Shown here: piece by piece, positions 35,841-47,191 of the stretch | Position numbering within the stretch: the stretch's first letter is position 1 | How the letters are laid out: every line of letters begins with the position of its first letter | Origin: Rhizaria sp. SCN 62-66 | Taxonomy: Eukaryota; Rhizaria, unplaced | Direction of reading: 5' to 3' | DNA: 64,000 bases | Assembly: GCA_001724265.1 (NCBI GenBank) | Contig: MEDY01000093.1 | Location: 17,984 to 81,983, forward strand | Translations under genes and position numbers: made by a program | The notes under the pieces: model-generated | Seen by the model: only the letters and a program-made list of their open reading frames with translations | The model's database searches: none | What the model was told of the DNA's origin: nothing

Positions 35841-36393
35841 TAAGCCAGCTGGAGAGGCGTGGTGGCGCGGTAGAGAGGGGACAAAGGTCAAGGGATGACG
35901 GACAAACGGTGAGTCCGGAGGAGAAGAGTGAAGATTAAGTCGGACAAAACAGATATTATGGAGAATCAGTAAGATAAATTGTTATCATGTAAGATGGACT
36001 AAGATCAAATCATGATGAAACGTGTCAGGCGGGCCTTTTACTTGTGACAACAAGTGAAATAAAAAAGTGATGCAGTCTTGGGTCGGGGGTCAACACGAAA
36101 GGAAAGATAGCGCAATAAACCAAGCAGTTAAAGCAACAGTAATTAGTGATAGTAATCAATAAAGTGGGATCTATTGTGAAGCTAAACAGAATCTAAATAT
36201 ACGGTCACAGTCGGCCACACTAACTCGTTTCAGGCAGTCCACCTCATCATCAAGCCGAACAGGCACCTCGTCGATGGCCGTCGCCGCCGCACTGCACAGC
36301 ACCGGCAGTCACCCCGAAACAGTCTTAAAACACAGCGAATACTGAATAACATCGCACAAAACAGGGTAATATCGCACATCAACGCGTGGAAAA
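35841..36393. other. Intergenic, AT-rich
   Basis: Upstream region of urocanase and 3' flank of the SHIPPO gene. No gene is seen. Confidence 0.55.
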
Positions 36394-37947
36394 TCACCCC
36401 AGCGCCCACGTATCCGCGCGCGCAAGGCGGAACGACCTCGGCGCGGTGACCGCCAGAGGGTCCGCTGAGTAGCTCGCTGGCCCCGGCGCATCGCTTTTGC
36501 GCACGTACGACACGCCGCTGGGCACCGAAGACACAAACACCGCGCTCCCGCGCTGCTGCGCCGCCGCGGCCGCCGCGCCGGGCGGCGGCGCGGGCGGAAA
36601 CGCGAGGGTGCTAGGCGCCGGGTCGTAGTATCCAGGGGCTGGCACCGTAGCCCGCGTTGTGGCGCCACGACGAGGCGCCAGGGGCTGGCCAAAGCGGTCC
36701 TGGTCGCGCTGCGCAAAGGCCGGCGACAGCACCGAGAGATCGCGCGCGCGGGAGCCTCGCGTCAGCGCCGTCGCGACGCGCGGGACGGCCAAAACCCCCG
36801 CATCTCCACTATGGGCGGCTCCGCTATGAACTTGATTGCTATGATTCGCTGTGGTAGAGACAGGGGGCGCACGCGCGAAGTGAAGCGGGAGTTCGTACGC
36901 GCCTGGGCCGGGCACGTCCTGTGGCACACCCAGCGCGCCCGTGCGCGGCGCAGCGGAGCGGAACGCGGCCGACGCGGCGGCGGCGGTGCGGGAGCGGGCT
37001 AGCACTGGGCGCGGGGCTGTGGCGAGGTCAAAGTGGCCGGGGCCTGGCGTAGCGGAGGCCGCGGAGGGTGCGAGGAAGCGTTCGCAGGTCGTCGCGAAGG
37101 GAGGGCGTGGCACGCGGGACGGGAAGGCCGCCGCAGCCGCCGCAGAGCCCACTCCGGCAGTTCGATACGACGACGATGACGATATGGGTTCTGTTGCTGT
37201 GTGTTGCGGTTGATGGGCCGGGACTGATGCGCCGAAACCGACGGAGGGCACTGGCACGCGGTGCGCGCGGGCGTCGCGTGTCGGGTCGCGCGCGAATGAC
37301 CCCGCGGCGGCGGCGGCTGAGGTTGCAGTGTACGCGCGCCCGACGTCATACGCGCCGACACCGGGCAAAAGACCAGCACGGTCACTCGCGGCGGCCAAGA
37401 ACGACTGTGAGTCGAAGCGAGACGCGCGGGAGACAAAACCGCTGCCGTAGCCCTTGTTGGAAAGCGAGGCCGATGACGAGACGAGGCTGGCGTGCGCGCG
37501 GCCGCCCGCGGGGCCCGCCGAGGAGGATGAGGCGAGGGCGTCTGCAGTGGGAGCGGCGAAACGAGCGGTCCGGGAAGAGAAGCCGTCGCGCTCGGCCGGG
37601 ACCGTGTGCTGCGCGGGCAGGGTCACGTAGCGCGCGGGGATTGATGGCGGCGTCATCGCGGGGCGGGGACCATTGTCGCGGCGGGTCGCTGTATGGGAGT
37701 GGGTATGGTGGGTATAGTCAGAGGCGTGAAGGAGAAGTGGCGTGTGTGAGTCACAAATAGTGTGGCAGCGAACGGCAATGAACGAGTTGAGAGTTTAGTT
37801 GGATACGGCAAGTATAATACAATATTGGGTCGCCCTGACCATGGCGATATAATCATATGACGTACCTTGACGCGTGAGCGTGATGCTGGAAGGGCCTCCG
37901 ACTTGGCGCTCTACACGAGGGCCCTGAGCAAAAGAGGGATCAGCCAT
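36394..37947 (-). CDS. Sperm-tail PG-rich (SHIPPO/ODF3-like) repeat protein
   Basis: Two exons: 37947-37866 (donor GTACGTC, phase 1) and 37688-36394 (acceptor CCCATACAG), 458 residues, TGA stop. The join extends the frame upstream of an internal methionine. Several degenerate SHIPPO repeats are visible: PGVGAYDV, PGPGHFDL, PGPGAYELP, APGYYDPA and PGPASYSAD. In the family these proteins bind inside or along axonemal and cytoplasmic microtubules. This supports the presence of a flagellum or cilium. The spacing between repeats is irregular and filled with Ala/Ser. Confidence 0.75.
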
Positions 37948-38383
37948 GGCGCTCGATAACGCCTAGATGCAATGCCACCAATTCAATAAAGTATGCTATA
38001 AAAGCTGAACTCAATTAAATCAATGCCAAACAGCAGCGTGACGACCAAACTACGGTGAACAACCACGGTTTAGAATCAAGCAGTTTCTCATGTGGGCGAA
38101 ATTTTTACGAACACCTCGATTTTCATGACGACCGAACCTCGCATCTTTTTATGTTCATAACCCTGGTTTTTTACGTCACCGTGCTTATTTATGTGGTTTG
38201 TTTACCTTTATCTGATACCATATTATACTCACTCTTTGCCACTGTCGCACCACGACTGCTATAGTCCTTTTCACCCTGTTCTGAGGAAGTCGAGCCGAGG
38301 AGTTGTTTGAAGCTGCTGTGTCATCGCTTCTCGCACCTGTCCCTCCCCAGCCTGAGGCTTGTGTCGTTATCAAGGAGCTTGCC
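37948..38383. other. Divergent intergenic spacer
   Basis: AT-rich region between the SHIPPO (-) and sphingomyelin-synthase-like (+) starts. A pyrimidine-rich CCCTCCCCAG 34 nt before the downstream ATG could be a leader splice acceptor. Confidence 0.45.
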
Positions 38384-41300
38384 ATGAGCAGCCCTGTGTC
38401 GAAAAACAAGTCTCGCGGCGCTCCCGCCACCGGGGCCTCTTCTGAGGCCGCCGGCACCGTGCCGTTCGGCTCCCACTCCCGAGCTTCTGGCGTCACTCCC
38501 GCGCCCTCTGCCGCGGCCGCTGCCTCTGCTGAGCCCTCGGCCGTGCAGTCGCACTCCTCGCCGTCGAAGCAGGCGTCGGGCGCGCACGTGTACTTCCAGG
38601 CCCCGACGTCGGGCCGCGGCTCGATGGTGGCCGTCGCGTCAACCTTCGGCGGTGACATGTCGTCCTCGCTCGATCTCGCAGCGCAAGTCGCCAGCGCGCT
38701 CCACGCGCCGACCGCGCCCCCCGTTGCCGCGCCCGCGCCCGCGCCCGGGTCGACCGCGCAGCATACGCATTACCACGCGCCGACTGCGGTTGCGCTGTCG
38801 CCGCCGCTCGCGGGCCTCCGCAGTCTCGCCAGCTCACCGCTCAAGCCTGCACGCGATATCGGTCGCATGCATAACGTACGTGAGATGAACGCGCGTGACA
38901 TGAGCGCGCGCGACATGAGTGCTGCCGGCGTAAACAGTAGCGGCAGCGTCGGCTCTGCGGCGCGGGGGAGTGGTGACCGCGCAACTGCTGCCTCAACTGC
39001 CTCGACCTCCTCTGTACGCGGAAGCAGCAACACCAGTGGCGGCGGCGTTGCGAGGACCTCGCTCTCACACACCGGCTCCGGCCCCTCGACCGCGCCCGCC
39101 GCTGCTACAGTCCCCGTCTCTGTGTTGACCGCAGCCACTCAGTCCGCCGACCACACCACACATGTCAACTCCAACACCAACGCGAACGCCCATGCAAACG
39201 CCCATGCTAACACAAGCGCACACAGCACAAGCACACTGCGCCAGCGCAGCTCTCGCGGCGGCGGTCTGGCCGGAGTCGTGCGCCGCAACGCGCTCGCGCA
39301 GCGCACGAACGGCCACTACAGTCACTCCCGCAGCGACAGCGGCTCCGACAGCGACGACTCCTTCTCGGGCTCCGACCGCGGGGCGGGCGCGTGTTCCTGC
39401 TCGGGCTCGGGCTCTGACGCGGATGCCGCGGCGGACCGGCGGCGGCGCGCGCTGCGGGGCTCCCTCGGCGACGGCGACGATCGCCGTGGCAACAGCAACA
39501 GCAACAGCAGCAACGACGACGAGGACGAGGACGAGGACAGCGGCGACAGCAGCCGTTCGTTTATCTCGCTCACCGGGAGCGGCAGCGGCGTCGGCGCAAT
39601 GCTGGCGCGGGTCGGCTCAGCCGCGCGCCTCACTGGCAGCGGCGCTTCATCGCGCCGCCACAAGAGCAGCCACGAACACGGCCACGAGGTCCCCAGTCAC
39701 GAGCACGGACATCGCCGCAGTCGCCGGCGCCGGTCGCGCGTGTCCGTCCCCAACGGCGGCGGCAGCTCCGACAGCGATGTCAGCGGCGACTTGCTGCAGT
39801 CCGACGACAACGCCGACGCCGCGGCACACACCGCCGCCTTCGCCTCCGCCGCCGCGGCCGCCGCGGCGGTGGCGACGGCCAACGCCGCCGCCGCCGCTGC
39901 CCGCGCCGCCGCGATCGTGATCGCAACCCCGCGGTGCTCTCCGTCGCCGCAGCGGTCACGCGCGCCGTCGGTGGACCCCGCGTGTACGCACGCGAGCTCG
40001 CAGGCCGACTCGCGCCGCGGGTCGCTCGCGCTACAGCCGGTGCGCGCGCCGTCGCTGCCGGATGCGGCCGCGCGGGACGCCAGCCGCGGGCCCTCGCGCA
40101 CGCACACGCACACGCACACGCACACGCTTACACAACAGCAGCAGGGCCCGGCTCCGCGCCACAGTCTTACCCACGGTCAGCGGACTGCGCTGGCGCGCGC
40201 TGGCTCCGGCTCTGGCTCAGGCGCTGTATCAGGCTCAGGCTCAGGCTCCGGCGCGAGCCCGTCGCTCGAGCGCGGCGGCAGCGCTGTCGACAACAACAAT
40301 AACGCCAAGCCCCCCTTAGCCTCGGGGTCTCCCGCGGCCAATGACGCTGCTGGCGGCGTGAGCAGTGCCGTGTCCGACGGCCGCCTCGCCCTCAGCGGCC
40401 TCGGTGGCCTCGTCGGCAGCAGCAGTGGCAGTGGCAGTGGCAGTGGCAGAGGCAGCCCGAGTGCGACTGGCACGGACAGCAGCGCAGCAGGGTCGCCGCT
40501 GAGTCCGCCCGCCGCGCTCGCGCCGCAGCAGCTCCAGCAGCAGCAGCTGTCGCAAGCGCAGTTGCATCCGCAGCAGCAGCAGCTGTATCATCCCACTTAC
40601 CCGCAGCTGTACACGCATCATTACGCGCAGCAACTGCATCACCAGCAGCACCGCCAGCAGCAGTACCATCAATACCAGTACCAGCAGCATGTTTCACACA
40701 CGCACCAGCACACCCACCAGCATCAGCACTCCCACACGCGTGCTGCCACCACGGCGCAGCTCGCGGCCGCGGAGGCGGAGGCGGAGGCGGAGGCGGAGGC
40801 CGCGGGGCAAAGCGAAGAAGAAGAGCTCTCCCGCCTGGCCCGGCTGCGGCGCTATGTCGGTCTCGGCGACTGCATTCTGCGCTTGCTGCGGCGCCGCGTG
40901 ACCAACATCGTGCTCTGGTCCGAAGGCGAGCGCAACGAGCTGGGCCGGCTCGGTGTGTCGATCCTGATTACAATCGCGACGCTGCTCTTCGTTGTCATGG
41001 TCAACATCACGGCACACATGCGCTTTCCGCAGCACGTCGACCCTTTGCCCGATATGTTGCATGATGTTTTACCGGATCTGTCCGCGCCCGAGTGGTTGGG
41101 CGTGCCTGACCACTTCATCACCGCGCACTTGCTCATCGTGCTCACAGTCGCCGCCTTCCACGCCCAGCGCATTGTCGTCGTGCGGCGCTGGCTGCTCATC
41201 TACTCGATGCTCATGTTTGTGCGCGGCATCTGCATCCTCGTCACTGCGCTGCCCGAGCCCTGCTTGACGTGCCGCCCCGAGTGCAAGACGTACCGTCCCG

Positions 41301-44011
41301 CCGGGCTGCTGCCTCACTTGCGCGAGGTTTGGGCCGGCAACTACCCATTCTCGACCTCGTGCGGCGACTACGTTTTCTCGGGACACACCGTATTCATGGT
41401 ACTCTGCTCGCAGTTTGTCACAGAGTACTCGTCCCCGAAGCGTTTTGCCGTGTTCCACCGCCTCATGTGGAGTTTCACGCTGCTGGGCATCGTGTTCATC
41501 GTAGCGACGCGGCTTCATTACACAATCGACGTGCTCATCGCATTCATCCTCGCCGTCTCGTGCTGGAAGTTCTACCATCATGAGAGCGACCGTTACCACC
41601 AGCGTCGTCTGCGGCATAAGCACACGCTCGAGGTGCGCCGCGCGCGCGAGGCCGCCGCGGCCGCCGCCGCCGTCGCCGTCGCCGCCACCGCCACGGCCGA
41701 GTCCTTCCACCACCCCAACGCGCCCGGCGCCGCTGCCGCGGCCGCTGCGGCTGCGGCCTCGGCCTCGGCCGCCGCGCTGGCCGCCGCAGCCGCAGCCGCC
41801 GCCGCTGCGGGCGCGGGCGGGGACGGGACGCCGCTGTTCGGCGCCCTCAGCACCACAGCGGGCTACCCGGCGCCCAAGTACTCCGGCCTCACCTCCGCCT
41901 CGGGCCCACTGCCGCTGCCGAACGCGACTCCGACTGCGTCGAGTACTGGTGCGATGCCCGCGCTCGCGCTCGCCACGGCCACGGGCACGGCGCCGCTGCT
42001 GGGGGCCGCAGGCGGCGCGGTCGCCGGCGGCAGCGGCGTCGGCGGCTGGGGCGAAACCGACGCGGAGACCGCTGACGCGGCTGCTGGTGGGGTTGCGACC
42101 GGCCCCAGGCCGTCGCCCCTGGCGGGGCCTGTGACGTCTCTGCCTGCGCATCTGCAACCGTATGCGCACCAGCTGCAGCTGCCGCAAGACAACGATCACT
42201 ACGCTCAACAGCAGCGGCAACATCAGCAGTACCACCAGCAGCATCAGCAGCAACAGTATCAGCAGTATCACCAACAGCAGCAGTATCAGCAGCAACATCA
42301 GCAGTATCAGCACGGCGCGCGCGTGGTGGTGCCGCTCTCACCGCCTGCTCCGTCGCCGCCGCTTTCCGCCAGCGCGCCCGCGACAGACGCCGCCGCCGCC
42401 GCCGCTGCTGACGCGGCTGTGAACAGCGCGGGGCACGACTCGGGAGTGCCGCAACTGCAGTCTCTGTCGCTCGCACTGACTCCCTCTGCGGGTATCATGC
42501 CGCACGGGAGCTCGGCCTCTGGCTCTCTGATGTCCAGCTCACCACATGCGCACGCCACGACTGCGGTGACGCCGCATTTAGCCCCGCCCGCCCTGAGCGC
42601 CGCGCCGTCGTTCGCGCGCACCACGCCGCCCATCAGCAACCGGACTGGCGTCATGAGTCCCAAGGGTTCCGGCGGTGCGCTGCCGTCGGGCGCCGTGGTG
42701 ACCGTGTCGCACATCGTCGCTGTGGCCATGGTCGCCGGCGCAACCGTGCTCACGGTCAACCACCACGAAACCGTCGAGTTCCCGTACGCTACGGCCGCCG
42801 CAGCCGCCGCGGCCGCCGCGGGCACTGCTGCGAATGCTGGCGGGCAACAGGGCGCAGGTGCGCTGCCGCCCGGAACCCCCGCGGCCGCTGCGCTGGCGCT
42901 CCGCAACAGCAACAGTAACAACGGGGCCGCGGGGAGCGCGACTGGTAGCGGCGTTGCCGGTGCGGCCACTCCCGTGCTGTCCGCAGCGGCCTCGGGCTCA
43001 GCCGCTGTCTCCGGCGCTGACGGCGTGGCCCTACTAGGCCCTGCCGGCGGTGATCACCATAACTACGGTCACATTGCGAGCAACCGTGACTCTGGCGCCG
43101 ACAGCGACGGCGGCAGCACAGGCGCTGCGCACGATAACGTTCGCCACGCCGCGCGTCCCTCTGCACCCCGCCCCGCTACTATGGGCGAGACGGGGGGCAT
43201 CTCTGCACACGCGCACCGCGAGCGGCTGACGACGCGTGCTCGCGCGCTGGCCAGCTCCGGCGCGGGCACTGGCGACGTGGGATACGGCGACGCCGACGGC
43301 GACGACGGCGACGGCGAAGGCTTCCCCTATGGCTACGGCTACGGCTACGGCGACGCGGATGCGCCAGTGTGCGGACTGTGGGTGTACTGCGGCGTGTGTG
43401 TGCGGCTGGTCGCGGTGGACGCCGACTCAGTCGTGCCGGTCACCGCGGTCGCGCCCCTCCCGGGCCCCGCGCCAGGGCCCACGCCTGCGCCGGTTTCCGC
43501 GATGGTGTCGTTCGCGGCCAGCCCGGCATCGGTGAACGCCTCGGCCGCCGCGTCCCCGATGGCGCCCTACGCGACGACCACAGCCACGACCGCGACCGCG
43601 CCAGTGTCGGCGTCGGCGTCGGCGGCGGGTCAGTACGGCTTGTCGCTGCACGGTCAGTCCGTCGCGCCCGTCGGGATTTAGGCCCCGTTGCTCGCCGTGC
43701 CGCCCTCCGCTGCGCCGGGCTCCAACAGCGGCAGTCGCAGTAGCAGTAGCGGCGGCGATGTGGCGGCAGCGCTGACTGCGGGTTCCGTTCCTGTGGCGGT
43801 GCCTGCGCCGGGGCTGGGGCTCTCGGCCGCGGCGGCCAGCGCGCTCGAGGCCGAGTTGCGCGCCAATGAGCGCGCGCGCATGTTCATCGAGGCCGCGCAG
43901 CGATCGCGCAGCGGTAGCAGCAGCAGCGGCGGCGCCGACGCCGCGACTGGCGCAGACGAAGAGCTGATGGCGACGCGGCCCGGACGCCTTTTCTCGGGAT
44001 TCACCTTCTGA
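38384..44011 (+). CDS. Sphingomyelin synthase-like phosphotransferase with giant disordered tails and one in-frame TAG
   Basis: ATG at 38384, TGA at 44009-44011, 1,875 residues if the TAG at 43679-43681 is read. The enzyme core (about 40940-41620) has all four SMS motifs: PLPD, RR-x8-Y-x2-R-x6-T (RRWLLIYSMLMFVRGICILVT), CGDYVFSGHT, and HYTIDVLIAF with the His/His/Asp triad. It also has about six membrane helices, so it should transfer a phosphoryl head group to ceramide in the Golgi or plasma membrane. Whether the product is sphingomyelin or ceramide phosphoethanolamine is open. The core is only ~230 residues; the ~850-residue N-terminus (Ser/Ala/His/Gln repeats) and ~800-residue C-terminus (poly-Ala, poly-Gln) are disordered. 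Confidence 0.85.
43679..43681 (+). other. In-frame TAG near the 3' end of the SMS-like gene
   Basis: TAG follows GGG ATT. The same frame stays open and GC-rich for 109 codons, including a helix-like segment (ASALEAELRANERARMFIEAA), to the TGA at 44009-44011. Confidence 0.8.
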
Positions 44012-44860
44012 GATGTTGTTGTGTGCCCCCTTGCGTGCTTGTCGACATTAACTATATTCGAGAGAGATTCACAAGGTGTGTCTCTGGACTCAACTCAACT
44101 TTTATCACTGCTGTGAGCAGTGAGATTTCAAATTTTTAAAGCGGGTATACCCGCATGCTGATCTCCAACCTGTGTCTCAATCGAATGCTATACTGTTGAA
44201 TATTCTGCATACATAGTCATATTACTTGTGATATCTTTATTCCACTCAACTTCACTTGAATACATCTTGAATAACGCATGATAACTTCAGTGTGCTCACG
44301 GTCACTGGCTGCTGACAGTCGAGTCGGGCGAATCGACCGACGTGTCGGCGGGTGAACGGCAGCTTCGAACCTGCACAGTCCGTCTTGTGGCCATGAAATA
44401 AGCATATTCTTGTGTGCATCAGTCTACTTCTGGTGGGTCCTTTATGTAGCTTCTTTAATCTTCTCAAATGTGGGTCCTGTGTGCGGTATCACGATGCCGA
44501 AGTCAGCCCTCGCCCAGCGACGGCGTCTTCGCCTCGATATGGGGTGAACTTTCCAGCGATGGCGACATATATGAATGCAGTAGCGTGTCAAACTTAACCA
44601 TCAAGATTGAACCGTTGCGTTTTGCTGTATGGCTTTGGTTTTATTGCTACCTCGACTTGATTTGCGCGAGAACAGCTTGGGTGAAAAGCCCTCCACGCAT
44701 TTTTTTCAACCTCAACCAGCCCCACCTTATTCTTGTAACACGATGCATGCCCACTCTGCGCCGCTCGGTAGCCAGCAGCTCGCTGCATCTTATTGCAATT
44801 GAACGCATTTTCTTATTATTTTGCTACTGTTTTTTCTTTACCTGCATCTTCTAGCCCGCG
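44012..44860. other. Intergenic with a perfect palindrome; leader of the next gene
   Basis: AT-rich. The 14-bp palindrome GCGGGTATACCCGC lies at 44141-44154, just after a CACTGC/GCAGTG hairpin (about 44107-44123). A GC-richer patch at 44290-44395 is unexplained. TTCTAG six bases before the next ATG looks like a splice acceptor. Confidence 0.45.
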
Positions 44861-46264
44861 ATGTCTGCCCCGCACATCACAGAGAACCCCTCCCCGTCCG
44901 ACCTGGCGATGGACAAGTTCGCGGCGCAGGCCAAGGCCACGCTCGCGCAGCTCGCCGAGCTCAACGACGACGAGTTCGCGACGTACCTTCTTACTGCACC
45001 CACGCTGCCGCAGCTGCAGGGCTGTATCTTCGTAGGCCACAAGGCCACTGACCTGGACTCGATTGCGTCGGCAGTGGCCTGCGCCGAGCTCTTCGGCGGC
45101 ACCGCGGCGCGCGCGTCCGAGGTCAACTCCGAGACGCGCTGCGCGCTCGACCTCTGGCACGTCCCGCTGCCCGAGACCTTCTCCTCGGCCTGCGAGCGCC
45201 TGCCGAACGCCAAGATCGTGCTGTGCGACCACAATCAGATGTCTCAGTCGCCCGACGGGCTGGATCTGACGCGCTTGCACGGGTGCATCGACCACCACGC
45301 GATGCAGGGCCGCACCGTAATGACCTCGGCGCCTATCTACGTCTGCATCCAGCCCTGGGGCTCAGCGTGCACGATCGTCGCGCACATGTTCTTTGCGGCC
45401 CGCCGCAAGATGACGCGCCACGTCGCCGGCATGCTGCTGTCTGGCATCGTCTCCGACACGCTCAATCTGCGCTCGCCGACGACCACGGACCCGGACCGCC
45501 ACGCTGTCACGCTGCTCGCGCGCCTCGTCCACGACTCTCCCGTGGGTCGCTGTGACGTCACGGCGCTCGCGCGCACGCTCTTTAAGGCTAAGTCGCGTGA
45601 GGTTCTGCTGTGCACGCCGCACCAGCTTGTGCGTGGCGACCTCAAGACGTTCGAGTGCCGCTGCAACGCGCCTCGCGGCGCGCTCGTCGCGCTCGAGGGC
45701 GACGGCGCCCCCGCCGCTGACGCCGCGGCCGCCGCCGCTATCGACGCCGCCGCCGCTGCTGCTGCCGGTGCGGAGACAGTGCTGTCGATGGCGTTCGGCG
45801 TGATCGAGACCACCGATCTCTCGACGCTGACGCCGCTCAAGGCCGAGCTGCAGAAGGAGCTGCGTGCGCTCAAGCGCGAGGAACGTCGTGACCTTGCCTT
45901 TCTTGCTCTCGTGGACATTGACCGGCTGCATTCGCTGCTCGTCACTGCCGGCGAGCGCGAGCTGTCTCTCGCGATGGCCGCTTTCCCGGGCGCCAAACAC
46001 GACGAGGCGTCCGGTCTGCTGGACATCGGGTCCCGCGTGTCACGCAAGAAGGATCTGATCCCGTTCATCGAGGCGTGTCTGCGCGACGGCTCGGGCTGGG
46101 TCCCGCCGCCGCTGTCGGCCGCCGAAGCGCGGCTTGCCGCCACGGAGCAGTTCGGCCGTGTCGCCATTGAGTGCACGGACCACGGCTGCCAGCTCGTGCG
46201 CCATGAGGTCGAGGAGGACGCCAAAACCGCTGATGTGCCCGCCGTCGCTGTCACCGCTGACTGA
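44861..46264 (+). CDS. DHH/DHHA2 phosphoesterase, family II inorganic pyrophosphatase-like
   Basis: 467 residues, TGA stop; I chose the first in-frame ATG, 6 nt after an acceptor-like TTCTAG. The N-terminal DHH domain has GHKATDLDS, LCDHN, IDHH and LSGIVSDTLNLRSPTTT, the metal ligands of Mn2+/Co2+-dependent family II pyrophosphatases. The C-terminal DHHA2 domain has SRKKDLIPFI, the Arg-Lys-Lys substrate loop. This predicts hydrolysis of pyrophosphate in the cytosol. The first motif reads TDLD instead of PDTD, and a poly-Ala insertion (about 45710-45780) lies between the domains. The related exopolyphosphatase (PPX1) and prune are alternatives. The SRKK loop favours a pyrophosphatase. Confidence 0.8.
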   Translation: MSAPHITENPSPSDLAMDKFAAQAKATLAQLAELNDDEFATYLLTAPTLPQLQGCIFVGHKATDLDSIASAVACAELFGGTAARASEVNSETRCALDLWHVPLPETFSSACERLPNAKIVLCDHNQMSQSPDGLDLTRLHGCIDHHAMQGRTVMTSAPIYVCIQPWGSACTIVAHMFFAARRKMTRHVAGMLLSGIVSDTLNLRSPTTTDPDRHAVTLLARLVHDSPVGRCDVTALARTLFKAKSREVLLCTPHQLVRGDLKTFECRCNAPRGALVALEGDGAPAADAAAAAAIDAAAAAAAGAETVLSMAFGVIETTDLSTLTPLKAELQKELRALKREERRDLAFLALVDIDRLHSLLVTAGERELSLAMAAFPGAKHDEASGLLDIGSRVSRKKDLIPFIEACLRDGSGWVPPPLSAAEARLAATEQFGRVAIECTDHGCQLVRHEVEEDAKTADVPAVAVTAD

Positions 46265-47191
46265 GCTGAGAACGCCGCCTCAGCACGGTGTGTGGACGTG
46301 CTATCCGCTGAGGAGTCTTTCCTGTTGACTGGTGTCTCATGTACGTCTGCGCTGCGACGCGCAGCTGTCGTATGTTGCTGATTGCGTCAGTATTACTGTG
46401 GCGAAGATTCTTGTCGTTGTTGTTTAGCAGTGTTGCGTGTGTGCGTGTGTGTGGATGTGTGTGTTAGTAGGGTGGCCAACACAGTGTATTTCTGCTCTCT
46501 GGTCGAGGCTCGGCACTGGCGCTGCGCCAGTCGACCCCGCACTTCGCCACCAGTCAGACTGCGCTCGCTGTGTGTGCTGACTACTGATCCCATCTCTATG
46601 TGCTTTCTTATTTTGCTTGTCCCAGCTGTGTATGTGTGTCTGACTGCGCTGCGCTGCGCTGTGTGTGCTGCGTCGTGCGGCTCCGGGTGCGGGGTCGTGC
46701 CGTTGCAAATAACACGGGACTAAGACTCGCTCCAATACAAAGATTCTTAAAATTGGTAAATCAATGCTTAGCTCGTCACACGAGTTGAACTCAATGAAAC
46801 TTCTTCATTAACTTCCGCAGTTCTTGCGGAGAGCAAGTTTATCAATGAGTGGATCAATGATAGCGAATGAAAAACGTGTTCATGGCAACCTGAGATATAA
46901 ATAAGGTGAAGCACAGTTAATATATTAAGGGTTTGTATTGCTGAGTATTCGTCGGACCGGGGGTGGGGCCGCTTGCGCACCTTTACCGGGAGTAATGCGA
47001 AAAGATAAACTATGTACGAGGGGGCTGGGCTGGAGTAGCAGTAGCAGAGACAGGGAAGAACACATGCGGTGCAAGTAGCAGCGCTTTGCAGCAGTGATAT
47101 GTTACAAGCAAGCATGACGCTAGAGTGCGCAGTACAGCGCACGTGCGTGTTGTGTGTTCAGTTGACAACATGTGCTAGGATGGACACGTAC
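46265..47191. other. Convergent intergenic spacer
   Basis: 3' flanks of the pyrophosphatase-like gene (+) and eIF3h (-). GT/TG-rich tracts occur around 46420-46680. No gene or RNA is recognised. Confidence 0.55.

Noticed and set aside
41069-42313. 414-codon antisense frame opposite the SMS core
   Set aside because: The plus strand carries all SMS motifs; the antisense product is low-complexity.
44290-44395. Possible tRNA on the minus strand (GGTTCGAAGC)
   Set aside because: A-box spacing is too short and the stem-loops do not form a cloverleaf with a 7-nt T loop.
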